A stretch of DNA of 64,000 nt. Origin: Ophthalmolycus amberensis (Eukaryota > Chordata > Actinopteri > Perciformes > Zoarcidae). Each line of letters starts with the position of its first letter. Position 1 is the stretch's first letter. Positions 13,501 to 27,600 of the stretch are shown here, one piece after another. The notes below the pieces were generated by a model. That model had not been told where the DNA came from. It did not search any database and worked only from the letters and a program-made list of their open reading frames with translations. The translations under genes were made by a program, and so were the position numbers. Location: assembly GCA_024529925.1 (NCBI GenBank), contig JAFEUB010000064.1:1772001-1836000 (forward strand), written 5' to 3'.

Positions 13501-14009
13501 CAAATAAGTTATTTTCCTCGCGTGACTTTTTAAGGACTGACACTGGATTATGCGCGTTTTGCTCGCTAGCCGGACTTGATGTGCGGTTAGACCCGGACTT
13601 GTAGCGCCACCTGTGACCCGCACCAAAAGGCGGGTTGGGTGTCAGCTGTGCTCATACCTTGAAGAAACGTTACAGTTGCAGCTGTAGTCAGTAATTTGCG
13701 CTGTGACCGAAGGACACGTGATTTTTGGCACAAGAGTTCTCAACCGCCTGCACTTATTTATCTATTTATTTGTATTTTTTTTTTGGTGTGCATATTTTTA
13801 CTTGATTCGTTCAGTGTAAAAAAAACCTCATTGTCACAGGTTGCTGACAGCGCACAAACTTTCCTCATAAGTGCGGCACGTTTCAGTGTTCGTGCGCACA
13901 CAGGAGACTCAGGGCGACACGAGCGCACGGGCAGCTTCGGGCTCCGTGTGGTGTAAACGAAGATTAAACACATAACCCCCTCCCAAAAAAAAAAGTCCAG
14001 CCATCAACA
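13464..14009 (+). promoter_or_regulatory. slc7a8: Probable slc7a8 promoter and 5' UTR
   Basis: A 17-C run (13464-13480) is followed by a CpG-richer stretch (13,510-13,930) that leads directly into the slc7a8 start codon at 14010. No clear TATA box is placed; the transcription start is not defined by sequence alone. The start context CAACAATGA is acceptable for initiation. Confidence 0.45.
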
Positions 14010-15576
14010 ATGACGGACGGTGCAAGACAACGGAGCAGCACGTCGGGCTCCGCCAAGGATGCTGCCGGCGAGGGCGAGTCGGGAGGCGAAGTGGCGCTCA
14101 AGAAGGAAATCGGGCTCGTGAGCGCCTGCGGAATCATTGTTGGTGAGTGTGTGTGCGCGTGTGTATATGTGTGTGTGTTACTCTCGTTTGTACTAGAGCT
14201 GAACCTGCCATGTGCGACCAGTTGTCTCATGCACTTCCTCTTTAGTGCACCCAGAGTGTGTTTTAACAGCCTGCAGTGGATTTTGCGCGTCTGAGAAAGT
14301 ATCCTAATGCTGCGTTCACACCGGTCGCACCTTATTTATTATTCAGTCTGGTTTTAACTTTAATCAGTCATTACATTACAGTCATTCAGCAGCAGACGCT
14401 TTTATCCAAAGCCACTTACAATTCAGATGCTATCACATGCACCATAAGCACAGCTACGGGAGCAATTTTGGGGTTAAGTGCCTTGCTCAAGGACACATCG
14501 ACATGCGCCTAGCAATCAAACGTAACATTCATTACCTTATCTTTATAACAATGGGGGGTAAATGACACAGACGCAGCAGCGGGGGCTGTACAGAGGCCGA
14601 ACAAAGGCGGCGATGGTGGTCATAATTCATTCAGTACAACAAACAGGCACCAGATAAAGCCATCAGAGGACAGGTAGATCGATACAAGGGGCGAAATATG
14701 GCACAGGTTGTCCAGGTGTGTGTGTGTGGTCTGACCTTGGCAGGAGGAAGAGAGGGAGGGGGGGGGGGGGTGACTCATTCCCTCTTGCGTGTCTGTAACG
14801 GGAGGACAGAAGTGAGAGTTAGTGAGAGTGTGTGTGTGTGTGTGTGTGTGAGTGATAATTCCCAAGAGAGATACAGCGAGAAGCTGGAAACAGGAGGATG
14901 AGAGAGAGAGAGAGAGGGATGAAGAGCAACTTTGAAAGTGTTTTGATCTTTCTCACTTTGTAACTTTTCAGCTTGAAAGGTTTTACTGCAAAGACCTATT
15001 TTAAATGTCTGCTCAGAGTAACACAAAAGTAAAGCTAAACCAACTTCAAACTCAATTTACACACATTTGTCTTGATGGAATAATGTCGTCCTCTCCGAGG
15101 CAACGATCACGCTCTGAGATGATTGCAGACAGATTGTTAAAACATCTTCAAATGTTGAAATCACAAACTACAAGCGAGTCCCTGTGCGTGCCGCCGCCAA
15201 CATCCTTTCTCTGTTACCCCACACTTAATAATACACACTTAATAATACAACCGATAAACCTTTTATGGTCACTCTCCATTCATCAGCCGACTGTAAAGAA
15301 ACAGGTCGGCAGCGTTAAGCCACTCATGCCATGTCAGGGGATTACTTTACGGCCGTCCAGAGTCCATCCACCTCGCCGTATAGTCACCAGACTGTTCCTG
15401 GCAGCTCCTTTTGTCCTTGACCAAGTCACTCATTCATGCTCATGTGTTCAGCGCAGTCAGGTGACTCGTCTGATCTTCTCGTGGTGAACATGCCCCGCTG
15501 GGTTTCCATGAAAAGGGCCAAGAACACGAGGACATCAAACGGTTTTATGGCCTATTGTACAGTACAGACATTCAGC

Positions 15577-15636
<60 letters not shown>

Positions 15637-18600
15637 ATCCAGAAACGTGCAAAACCAGGAATTGGGATTAGAAGTGCACTTTTGGCCACTTGGAAGAAGG
15701 CCCTGCCCCGATAATGCTGTTTTTATTAGCTCCCCTGGCTCAGCCATGTCTGAGCTACAGTGTGTTCCGTCATTGAATTGCTGCACAAATTTCACATCAC
15801 TTTGATTAAACATGAGTGCTCAGCTCTATGCCATCACAGTAGCCTTTATGTCCTTTAATTAAACCCTGAGTTGGCAGAAGTAACGATGACGGCGAACCCT
15901 CCTCTTTCTCGGGAATTGCCTCGGTGCTGTAGATCGATGTGGTGTAATAATAACTCACACACATGCGTGCACACAAGCACACGGGGCCTGCAGGGTCTGG
16001 CTGAGGGCCAGGCAGCAGGTTGCCTCAGCTTGGTGGCTGTTTGAACAGGGATTTAATGCAAGAAATAATCTCAAAATGGCTTTATGGAAGGCTGATTAGG
16101 GTTATATCATAATGCTGCACAAACACACACGTGCTTGTTAATATTCATAGTCTGCTGCTGCTGCTGCTGCCGGTGTCTGGCGCCAGCGGTCGATCATGAG
16201 TCATGGAGGCAAACAAACAACACAACAATTCGATTCTCTCGTGCATGTTTGGACTCCACTTAAGATGAAAGCATTTTCGACCAGATGATTATATTCATGA
16301 TGATTGCTAAGCAGATTAAATGATAATGACAATGCTTGTTTGTTTGATTATTAGATAGCAGCCTGAGTGAATGAATGACAGATTAACAACATAAAACAGA
16401 TAAGAAACGTAAAAACGTGCAACAAGACGAACCTCAGAGCTCTCTTAAGTAACTCTCTGTGAAGTGGAGCCTCAGCCTGTTGCTGTCAGAAGGCATCAAA
16501 CAAAGAAGTGTGTGCTCAGAGAGCATGTGAAAGACCCAAGCCTCTTCCTCTGTGAAACGACAAGCCCATAACAAAGAAAATATCCTGTCATGTTCTCTCT
16601 TGGCCTTTTTATTTTTTTTAAGACAAAAGGATGTAAAAAAAAAAAGAAAACGACAAGAACAGGAAAGCTAAAGATATTCCACACAGTCAGCATGGCTCAC
16701 GCGCTCGGGAGCGACACTGCTGCAAATGTCATGAACACATAAACATGCAAGCGTGCACATTTGCTCACCCTGACATAAAAGTTTTTACATGAACTCGTTC
16801 AAACCAGAACACCAGCGTGTTGCTTTTATCTGCCTCTGCAAACCTTAAGCACATCAGGGAGTGTGAGGAAAGTGCTGAGTCAAGGCATACTCCCCCCCCC
16901 CCCCCCCCCCCCCATGTCACAGGTCATGCACTGAAGACCTCTGTGGCCATAAAGATGTCAACATAATCAGGGATTTGATGTTTGTTTGATGTCATTTTTT
17001 ACCTTTTACCTGCAACTGGTGTTACATAAGTGAGCAGCTGTCCTTAATCACTCACACGGATGCATATGGAAGCTGTTAAAGTTGAACAAATTGGTACGCC
17101 GTCATGCTTTCAGCTGGCATATGTTCGTAGTATAAAGACTTGGATCTTGCCATATTAACATTTCAATGTATTTGTCTGCAACTAATGATGTTTTTTTATT
17201 ACAATAACCTAATCTGATGATTTGTATTATTAATTGATCTATAATTTATAGTAGTTTAGTTCAGTGGTTCCCAAACTTTCTACTATTACTTCCGACTATG
17301 GACATGAGTTGTGAGCAGTTTAACTGACAAAAAAAGTTTTTTTTCTTTTCCAATTTTATACTTTTTGAGAGACCTGTAGACGCAATATAATCTAAATTTG
17401 TATGTCCAATAGCTAAAAACCTAAAGATATTCAAATTGCTCGAACATACTACTAAGAAAAGCAGCAAATCCCCCATTTGAGAAACAGGAACTACAGACAC
17501 TTGTAACTTTTACACAATAAAATATTCCACTACTATGTTGTCACACTATGCACCAAGCTGGATAAAGCGCCGCATGTTAAATGTTCTTGTTCATTGGCAG
17601 TTGTAGCAGGAACAATTATCCACACAAACTCCGCACTTTGTTGAACTCTGCAGGCAAAACGTGACGGTATCACTCGCACCTTTGACTTTTGAACTGTAAA
17701 ATTGCAATCTCAGCCTATCATCCGGTCATGATTCGAACCTTCAACTTTTGACCCCGACGCCTTTTTATTGGCCGCCGGTTTCAAGCTCAGCCGACCCAGT
17801 CGGCTGAATGTGATTGGTGGATAATCCCGGCTTCTTTTATGTTGGACCAGAACCCCAAATCGTCCGCCCCTCCATCTTTCAGCTCCTGTGTGAAATACCT
17901 GGCACTCTGATGCTCATTCAATGTGCCAGGGCATTAGTCTCCCCCCGCTGCATCTACCTCTCAGGCCCCCCCCCCCTCCTCCCTCTTTGCACTCATTCAC
18001 CCCGCTCTGTCTCGTTCCATCTCCTCCTAACTCTGTGCACAGTCAGCAGATTACAGTTCCTATTATGCCTGATGGCTCCGCTGCTTCATCTCAGTCGTTC
18101 AAACTGTGCAAGTAGCAGTCTCTCATTAGCATGTTGTATCTCATTAGTTTATTCAGTGCACAAACAGGAATGTAAAAATGAGAGTTTGGGGTTTTAGGTG
18201 CTTAAACAGTGATTTCTTAGAGTCTTGTTGTCTCAGTTTGTGTTTGAATTAAAGAAACAAAAGAAAACACTAGCCAGTCAGTGAGCCTTAGAGGGGTTGG
18301 TAGATGCCATTTTCTACTTCCGGTGGGAGCTAGCCTATAGCTGGTTCCATCTGGTTCCAGTCTTTATGCTAAGCTAGGCTAATTTCCTCCCTGTTCTTGC
18401 TTACATAATGCGCAGACGTGAGAGTGGTAACGATCTTCTCAGCTTACTTTAAAGCTGGCGATCTTGCAAGAGACGCATTGACTAAATAATGGACCGGCAG
18501 ATGCGGAGAGGTCCTGATTATTATTTCCCAACATGGGTCAAGCTCCAAAACACCAATCAATCAATGTGTTCAATGCAGTCAAGCCCAGGCTGAGATAACA

Positions 18601-21600
18601 GGTGGCACTTGGGTTACTTCCTCAGACTAGACACAGTTTATCCAGAGCTACAGAAGTGATGTGGCAATGATGTCAAAATGGTGGAATGCCCCTTTAAATG
18701 CACTAAAAACAACCACCATAAAAAACACTATTTTGCTTTCACCTCTGCCTATTCACAGCCGTAAACCCTGCAGCTTCTCCATGCTGACAACAACCTCTTT
18801 TTCAATCTGCACTGAACCCTGACACCTCTCTCTCTCTCTCTCCTCCCTCCACCAGGTAACATTATCGGCTCAGGTATCTTCGTCAGTCCGAAGGGAGTGA
18901 TGGAGAACGCCAGCTCCGTGGGCATGGCCCTGATCGTCTGGATCGTCACGGGCGTCATCACGGCCATCGGGGCGCTGTGCTATGCCGAGCTGGGCGTCAC
19001 CATCCCCAAGTCGGGGGGAGACTACTCCTACGTCAAGGACATCTTCGGAGGGCTGGCCGGGTGAGACATTCAGTCATCGACTCATAGTCGCAAACAATCA
19101 GAGAGGCGTTCAGGTGCATTTTCACGCAACGTTTGCGGGTGTGATTTGAGTCAGTAAGCAGGATGCATCAAAGCAGACTGAAATACAAGAGAACAAATTA
19201 CAAATTGTGGGTTTGAGTTTGGCCAAAAGATTTGTTCTAAATGTTTTATATTCATTTAGCAAAAAAAGCTTTATCTTTATTAGATTATCATTTTATACAG
19301 CAAAGTTAAATGCTATTTTTCACAATAATCACAAGTTACTTTAAGGTGGATTTATTCACAATATATACAAGCCCCCAGGTCGACAGTGATGTCTATTAAG
19401 TATGTGGCCCCGTGTTCTTTGAAGAAGGGGCCTCCCAAACAATTAAAGTTAATTTGACATGGATTTAGGTGAGCATACCAACATAACTCGATTCTTCTCT
19501 TCATCCTGGTGGATGAGCCTGCTCATGGCGGTCAGACATCTTGATCCAAAGCAGGAGGTCTATCGCCTGTAGTCAAGTGCAGAAGTTAAACCTGAAGCAA
19601 ATACACTAGATTCACAAATATCCACAAATGGTTAGCTTTAAGGTAACACTCCTCACAGTACACGCTTGGGAACCACACTGGTTTAACCTCCAAGGAAAAC
19701 AATACCGTTTGTCAGTGTGGATTTAACACACACTGTGCCTTTGCCCAGATGGTAAACACAGATTAGACCATTGTTTTTTCAACGATCACAAGGATACATA
19801 TTATCATGGTATTTTGGGAGAGGAATTCAAACCAGACAAAACAGCCAATGATTGTTTTTTTATCCCGTTCTACAGTAGCTATCAATGCACATCAATGAAC
19901 TTTTTGGGTTTGAAGTGTCGGGGCCACACCGTTTCCCTGTGTGCCCGCTGTCACAGGATTGTTTTTGTTGTCCTGCTTCTTTTCATCCCTATGTGCGTGT
20001 TTATTGTGTAAGTCAAGGACCGCCGTAACGGAAATACTTATATCAGCTTGTCGCATCCTGGTTCGAAGGCGAGCTCGTAGAAGAAGGGGAAGAGCTCGTA
20101 ACGTCGTACGCTCAAACGCGACTTGAATGGACGACGTTTCATGTACAAAGGCTCTTTGTTATGTCGGACCAATGAGGGTTGTGATACAGACTAGACTATA
20201 GATGCCACAGGAGGGAGTCGGGACTGTGAGATAGGGCTATTTATCTTTAAATAAAATGGACTTACACCACAAAATCCTATTAGAATAGTTGAATAAAAAA
20301 GTATCATCAGCCATATGTGATGAAGTATGAAGTGTTGTCATTTATTGATACATTAACCTGCAAGAGTTTTAGCTTTGTTTAATCTACAACAGTGCATTAT
20401 GTAATCTCATGCATGTTAAGCATACGACACCCAATCTACGAAGTACATACAGCTGTATAAGGTTATATGAAGTTTAAAGTAAAACTAGCAAAGATTAAAA
20501 AGAGATTACTTGATGACTAAATGTTACTTTTAACCCTGGTGTCTACACAGAGGTTTCAGCATGTGAACTCACAGTTTTACATTAAACACACACACACACA
20601 CACACATTCCAGTGAGACACAATCCCGTTAACGCAGTCAGGTGTAATGATCCCTCGTTAAGCTTTCAGGGAAGTCCATGGAAAACCATTCGTCTGGTTTC
20701 TCCTGCTACATTCAGCTAAACCCTCATCCTTCACCACATCTCACCCCCCTAACACTAATCACGTTCTGCCATGTCGGTGCGTCGCGGTGTCACTCCGGAA
20801 CGACAACTAGTTAAACAGGCTGATCGCGGTTTTAAAGCTACATTAGTCACCTCACTTAGCTGCCAACCTGGAATTTGGATAATTTGCTCTGCGGTGACAG
20901 CGACAAGGGATTAAATGTACTGTCTTCATTTGTCGACTGTTTTTCGACTTGTTTTGCCTGGAAAATCTCACAAAATAGCTCAAAGTGCCCACCGTGGTCC
21001 CTAAAGCCAGAGGTGACATCTTCAAATAGTTTGCTGACAAAACCACAAAGATATGAAATTTGAAATGTCGATTAAAAAGTTCTTTCATAGCCAGACGACA
21101 GTGGATTTGGTTGATACTATGAGAGGTCAAGCATATCGAGTTTTCCACCTAAAGTAACCTGCTTTGAATGGGACTCAGTAAATGGAAGGATGTATGTGTG
21201 CCATGTGCCTTTGTGATGTGTTTCCTCCTGCTCACCCCCCCCACCTGTGTGTGCTCCGGACACCCCGCTGCTTCTCCCATGCCTCTGTGTTTGTAACCGT
21301 TTGTAACCCCTCTCCTGCTCAGGTTCCTGCGTCTGTGGATCGCCGTGCTCGTGATCTACCCGACCAACCAGGCCGTGATCGCGCTGACGTTCTCCAACTA
21401 CGTCCTGCAGCCTCTCTTCCCCACCTGCTTCCCGCCGGAGAGCGGCCTGCGTCTGCTGGCCGCTGTCTGCCTCTGTGAGTGAATACAGATGTTTACACGC
21501 AAAGATGTTGTCGCATGTACAACACCTGTGTGACTGGTATTGGTGGTGCAGCTGTGTGCATCAGCCGTGGTTAATGGCTGGGATTTAGCACAATCTTCAA

Positions 21601-24600
21601 CAGAAAGTTAAGCTCTCTCTAGTATTTCAAATATTTTCTCCTCAACAGTGTTTCCCTAAAGACAAAGAGTTTAGCAACTCCACATGACATGGAAACACTC
21701 TGTTTGAGGTAGATAAAAGAGAGAGAAGCAATTAAAAGTGAGACAGAAAGATTTTACAAACAAAACTCTTTCTCCTTCAGGAATACAGATTCCCGGTGAA
21801 CCAGCTGACAGCTCTGACTCCACACAGATCCACTTTTGATTGTGTAGAGACGAGAGAGTGCAGACACGCTAAAGAAGTAGAGAAGTTGTGTTTTGAGAGT
21901 GCTTGTTGAGAGAGGCCCAAATGTTGAAGAAAAACTGCCAGTAAATCAAAGATTGCACTGTGAGAAATTCACCCAAAAACTGTCCTGTAACTGTAAACAC
22001 CGACATTTATACATTCAGGGGTTGAGACACCAGTAGCATGTCCAGTAGCAATTCATGTCTCAGTTCCCCCCCCCCCCCCCTTTCTTTCTCTGAAGCTCTT
22101 TTGTCACTTAACCCTCAGTCAGAGGTCATCTATTAAGCTAGAGGAGTGTAGCACTGGGCAGTGAATCTGGGAAGACAAATGGATGAATGTGTTGCGGCGG
22201 ACATGACTGTTGTTGATTTGAGTCCCTCGACAAAGTTCACACACACGGGCCAAATACTGCAGGCAGCCTCCAGATAGAGAGACCCTGGAGAAGCTGTGTC
22301 GGCCCGTCAGCGGGACATCTCAAAAGCATTTAAAGAGATTTCATCTGCAGTTACTGTACATTATGCAATGAGGCGAGGTGTTTTCCGACCAAGTACAGGA
22401 CTGAAGAACCCAAAGTCTACTCTGATGGACAAATGGTGGCAGCTATCTGGTCCAGCCAAGAAAACAGTTCCTCATTAAGCATCACTTAACTTCTGTTGAC
22501 GGATATCAAATATATATATTATTGATGCCATTGCACCCACTAAAGTGAAGGTTGTCTCGGGTAAGCAAAGATCTCCTTGGAGAAATGCTACGCTGGTCAA
22601 AATAGAGAAACGAGAGTGTCGGAAAGCTGAGCGCAGGTGGCGAAAAACTAATCTCCAGGTTCACTGTGACATCTATAAAGAGAGACTTCGCAATTATAAT
22701 TTGGAACTTAGAAATGCAAGGCAGTCCTTCTCTGACATCATAACCAAAAACAAGAACAATACACGCGCCTTATTCGCTACCGTCGATAGGCTAACAAACC
22801 CTCCAGTGTCGGTAGCTGCTGAGCTCCAATCCACCTGGGCATGCAATCAATTTGCCTCCTTTTTTACTGACAAAATTCAGAAAATTAGACAAGCAGTCAG
22901 TGCCTCCACACCAACCACAGGATATGTGTTGTCCCGATCTCTGAATAACATCCATTCAAATATCATGACACAATTTCATTCAATCGACCGTAGAAGCCTA
23001 GAAGACATTATACAACATCTGAAGTCATCCTCCTGCTGCTTGGATATTCTACCAACACACTTTTTCAAAAATATTTCAAACTGCATGACCACTGATCTTT
23101 TACAAATTGTAAACACATCCCTTCTCTCAGGTGTCTTCCCACAAGCCCTAAAAACTGCAGTTATTAAACCACTCCTAAAGAAGGCTAGTTTAGACTCCGC
23201 AACAATGAAAAATTATAGGCCAATATCAAACCTCCCATTTTTAAGTAAAATAATTGAAAAAGCGGTTTTCCAACAGCTGACCAACTTCTTGGCCATACTC
23301 CTAGAAAGACTAAAAATCTGGGTGGGACTCTCTGGCACAGCACTTAACTGGTTTGAATCCTACTTGAAGGACCGAGAATACTTTGTGTCTGTAGCTGATT
23401 ACACATCAGAGCTGACTAAAATGACATGTGGTGTTCCCCAAGGTTCAATACTGGGGCCTCTTCTGTTCAACATCTACATGCTTCCACTAGCTCAGATTAT
23501 GGAAAACAACAAAGTGTGTGATCATAATTATGCAGACGACACACAAATCTACATAACTATGTCACCAGGGGACTATAATCCCATACAAGGGCTGGGTAAC
23601 TTGTTGTGGAATATTTCTATGAATTGTCGGGAGAAGAGTGTCAAAGTGCTTTCAAATCAATGTCAAATGAAACAGAGTCTTGATGAACGATCAAAGTTGT
23701 AATAGTCAATTTATTTGCCTGCAAGCAAAGAGACCACAGTCTCACAGATACATCACCGTCATCTGTAAGAGGTGCTCTGACGACACAGTTAAATGCATGG
23801 ACATTTATACTCAACTCAGCCAGCATGCTGTTATCTTGGTTCGCAAACAAGAATAAACAAAGAAATCAGAAGAAGAGTGTCCTGTCTTTACGATAACCTG
23901 AAGGTGCTTTATGGCCTGTTTACAAATCCCTTTGTTGTCAGTTTGCCCCACAATAAACCATGGATACACCAGCCAGATGCTTCCTTTGATGTCACTGTGA
24001 CCTGGTCAAAGAGTTAAGTCACAGTCTTGCAGAGACGGAAAAAGCCTGTTTTACTATCATACATCATAAATGCCTAAGGAGGGTCATGCCCTTCAGCTAA
24101 TGCTCATAAAGGAAAATACCGTAATCAAGACCCTCTGTGTGATCCATCTTTGAAGACAGAAACAATGCACAAGATAACAATTCACAAGATAACAGATAAC
24201 AAAACACCTGGATTCGAAACTTACTAGAATCATTTAGAAGAAACAAGGTTTGGTGCCTGCACTTTCTAAAGACTTAACAAGACACCTGGCTTTAACCCTA
24301 AAGCATAAGACTATGACATATTTTCCCATAACATTCCACTCTTTGATTATATAGTAATCACACAATATAGTAAAAATATGTTATCAGGACATTTTAATAA
24401 CAACAGAAGTATTACCCAAAAATATGATTTGAAAATACATCATGTGAGATAACTGAAGAAAAACTGTTCTTGTGAGATAAAAGATCCCATAAATGTAGCA
24501 GGCAATATAATTCAATTAACACAAAAGAATAAAAAGATAGAAATCAAAAACTGTCTTTAGACCTGCGCATCAAAATCATCAAAGGAATCAGTGTCGCTGT

Positions 24601-27600
24601 CAAAGTCGTCCTCATAGTCAGTAATAGGAAACAGGTCAAGTTGTTGGTCGTTAGTTGCCACACGACAATACATAGTCAACTGTTTGGTGAAGAGCTGAGA
24701 GATCATGTTTCTGAGTAGTGGGATTACGCAAAGTACAAATACAAAAAAAAGCACATAGGATAATGGCTGCTTGTATCAAAATCCCCTTCCATGAGTACCA
24801 TAAACCTGTAAGCCAGTCTGGAGGTGGAGTACCATCTTTAACCATAGCTTCCTGTATTTTAGTGATGTTGTGAATTGCTTGTGCAATGATATGACCATCA
24901 GCGTCATTTTCTGGAATAAAAGTACAACAGTATTCCCCAACAATAGCACAAACGCCACCCTGTGGTGCAGTCAGTTGATCTAAAACCATTCTATTTTGCA
25001 TAACCATAAGGCGCAGGCCAGTCAATTCTTCAGTGGTTCCTGTGAACGCCGCAAGAGTGTAGTTCAGGAAGCTCTTTAGTCGGTAATCAATAGTTTCTAA
25101 ACGTAACATGTTCTTGGCCACTCCCAACCGAGGGAACAGTGAAAGGACAATCTTGGCGCCGACGCTCCTGTGTTTGAATTCTTCCGGGACGTCTGAACCC
25201 CAAACTGAGTCATGCGGTTTGAATTCTAAGTCGCGAGAAAAACGTGTTTTAGGCGCCGCTGATATTATTACTGTGTGGTCGGATATTGATACTGGAGCGC
25301 AAACTCCCTCCCAATCTGGAGGTAGTCCAACATACACTGTGTGACCACAGAGCCACCACCCATCTGTAACCGGATATGTTCCGTCTTTACCGGGAAGCAC
25401 TGTGTGGTGAGCTAGAGAGCATTTAACTCCTGCTGGGCAGTCCGCTGTATCTCGTGCCACATATTTCCACCCATCGCATGAAAACCGTTGCAGGTAAAAT
25501 GGAACTGGCGTGCAGTCTTTAACTAGTAAGCAGTCCTCAATGTTCCCTAGTTGCATGCACCTTCTTATAGAAGCAGCTGTTATATTACCTGAGCTATTTG
25601 CACACGAAAGACGGTAGAGCGCACTGTATTTGCCCTCGGGGGTGTCATCCACGGTGACAGCTGGATGATTGGATGTGTCGCCGAATAGGGAACAGTCTTC
25701 GTCCCTAGCAATAACTGCCCCTATGAAAGTTACGTTGCATATAGAAGGGTGAAGTTGGCCTACTGATTTTGAGCCCTTACGCGCAAAACAAAATGTAAAG
25801 TTCAAGTGTGGTGCATACTGTACGTGTGATGCTTGAAATTGGGACGAAGTAGAGCTGCTTCCGCGGTATCTCTGTATTGGATGTGTTTTTGTGCACATAG
25901 TGCTGTTTACTGTAGTCCATGCTGCATAAGGACTGTAATACCCTACAACTGCTTGACTGACGAAACAGCCCTCTGTAGGACCTAGAGACCTAGTCGCTAT
26001 GATACGTGGTTGGTGAGATGAGGCCGGCATCATTGAGCAGACATAGCAGTTAGTGCGGTTTTGTTTGTGGGCTGAATAGTGTGCGTATCGCCACCACATA
26101 TTTGATGAATAGACGTGGATTAATGCACCTGGGTTGTTGTCGAGCCAATCATGTTTCAAGTTTTTTACTGCGGTGCGTCTGGTACGGTTATGCGTCGTTG
26201 AGTTGTCATTGTCTGAGTTAAAAGTCGTGTTGTTGCGCTGGTCGTGGTTGCTCTTCATCTGTTTGTGGTGCCATAAAAGAAGAGGTAATAAAAAACATAA
26301 CCCAATGACCACAAATAAACAATAAGTGAAACGAGTCCCCCCCACTCTCCTCAGTGGGCTCCAGGGGCGTTGTCGTTCCATGGTGAAAGAGTGCAACAGC
26401 CACCAAGTTTGTATGGAATTCACCCGAGCAACTGGTTTGTGTGAGCAGTCTTGCTTGTGTTGTCACCGTGAGGTTTCCACAAAACTGTCAGAGTCACTGT
26501 TATCCTGCCACTCTTTTGGTCCACTCAGACAGATTGAATTATACAGAAATAAAATGAAAACAAAACGAGCAATAATGTGAATATAGTGATAATAAAAAGT
26601 TTTTCGTCCTTCTTTAGACCTGACCGTTTCTCCTTTTCTTGTGTTTCTTGGCATAAACACGTGTCGAGAGGGACTCTTCCAGCCGTCTTTCTTGCGTGGC
26701 ATCCACGTCGAGTTGTAGACAGTTAACACAGAACACGCACGTGTCTGTCGGCTAACTGCCCGTCGTGATCCCGTCCGTGAATCACTGCATCTCATCTGTC
26801 GATGGCACCGTCGTTCGTCTCTCGTCCCTCGGTGGTGCCGGTTGGCTGACACTTGATGTAGGTGTTCGCTCACCTGAAGCTTCTCCTGGGTCTGGAACCT
26901 TTTTCCAGTGTGACGCGTGGACCCACGTAGCCCTCTCAGCTACTTTGACGGCCGTCTGAGTGACGAGGAGGACTTGGAATGGACCCTGCCAGCGCCGTGC
27001 GTTCCAGTGCTTCCTTCTGAAATCTTTCACCACCACGAAATCACCAGGCTGCAGCTTATGGAGAGGTCCTTCAGCTGGTCTCGGGAGGGCAGCAGACACC
27101 TGTTGTCTTATGTTAGATAGAGCAGAGGACAATTGTGCACAATATGTTAACATTTCATGTTCGCATAAGGCGGTTGAGGGAAGTGGCGCCCCTGGTGCTT
27201 CAGTTCCTACATGAGGAGGAAAACCAAACAGTATCTCAAAAGGACTCAGATTGCTTCGTGTTCGCTTTCTCATTCTCATGTACATCAGAACTAGAGGCAG
27301 AGCTTTTGTCCAAGACAGACCTGTGTCAGCACAACATTTTGCTAACTTGGTCTTGAGTGTACCATTTTCTCGTTCCACAGCGCCACCACTGGCTGGATGG
27401 TAAGCACAGTGTGTTCTTAAGTCGATACCCAAGTATGCGCTTAGTTCTGTAATGGCCTGGTTTACAAAATGAGAACCATTGTCACTTGATATTTTAGTAG
27501 GAATACCCCAACGAGGAATGATTTCAGAAATCAAAGCTTTCGCGACTGTCGCAGCAGTTTGTTTACTCGATGGGAAAACTTCAACCCACTTTGACCACAT

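Larger units (their letters stand above)
14143..18855 (+). other. slc7a8: slc7a8 intron 1
   Basis: No coding content. Holds a teleost repeat (about 14366-14510), a 12-G tract near 14760, TG repeat near 14830-14850, a long CA repeat (15580-15634), a 22-C run (16892-16913), a possible hAT-like element (about 17262-17482) and a dispersed repeat copy near 18,327-18,450. The stretch 15,690-15,900 is non-repetitive and could be a conserved noncoding element. Confidence 0.7.

Noticed and set aside
15436..15813. Overlapping 92-codon frames on both strands
   Set aside because: Translations of the 55-bp CA repeat in slc7a8 intron 1.
19990..20130. tRNA-like or SINE-like segment with GGTTCGAA
   Set aside because: A B-box-like word is present, but no cloverleaf or A box could be fitted.
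22296..22478. 60-codon frame upstream of the LINE
   Set aside because: No resemblance to the LINE or to slc7a8 exons; probably chance.
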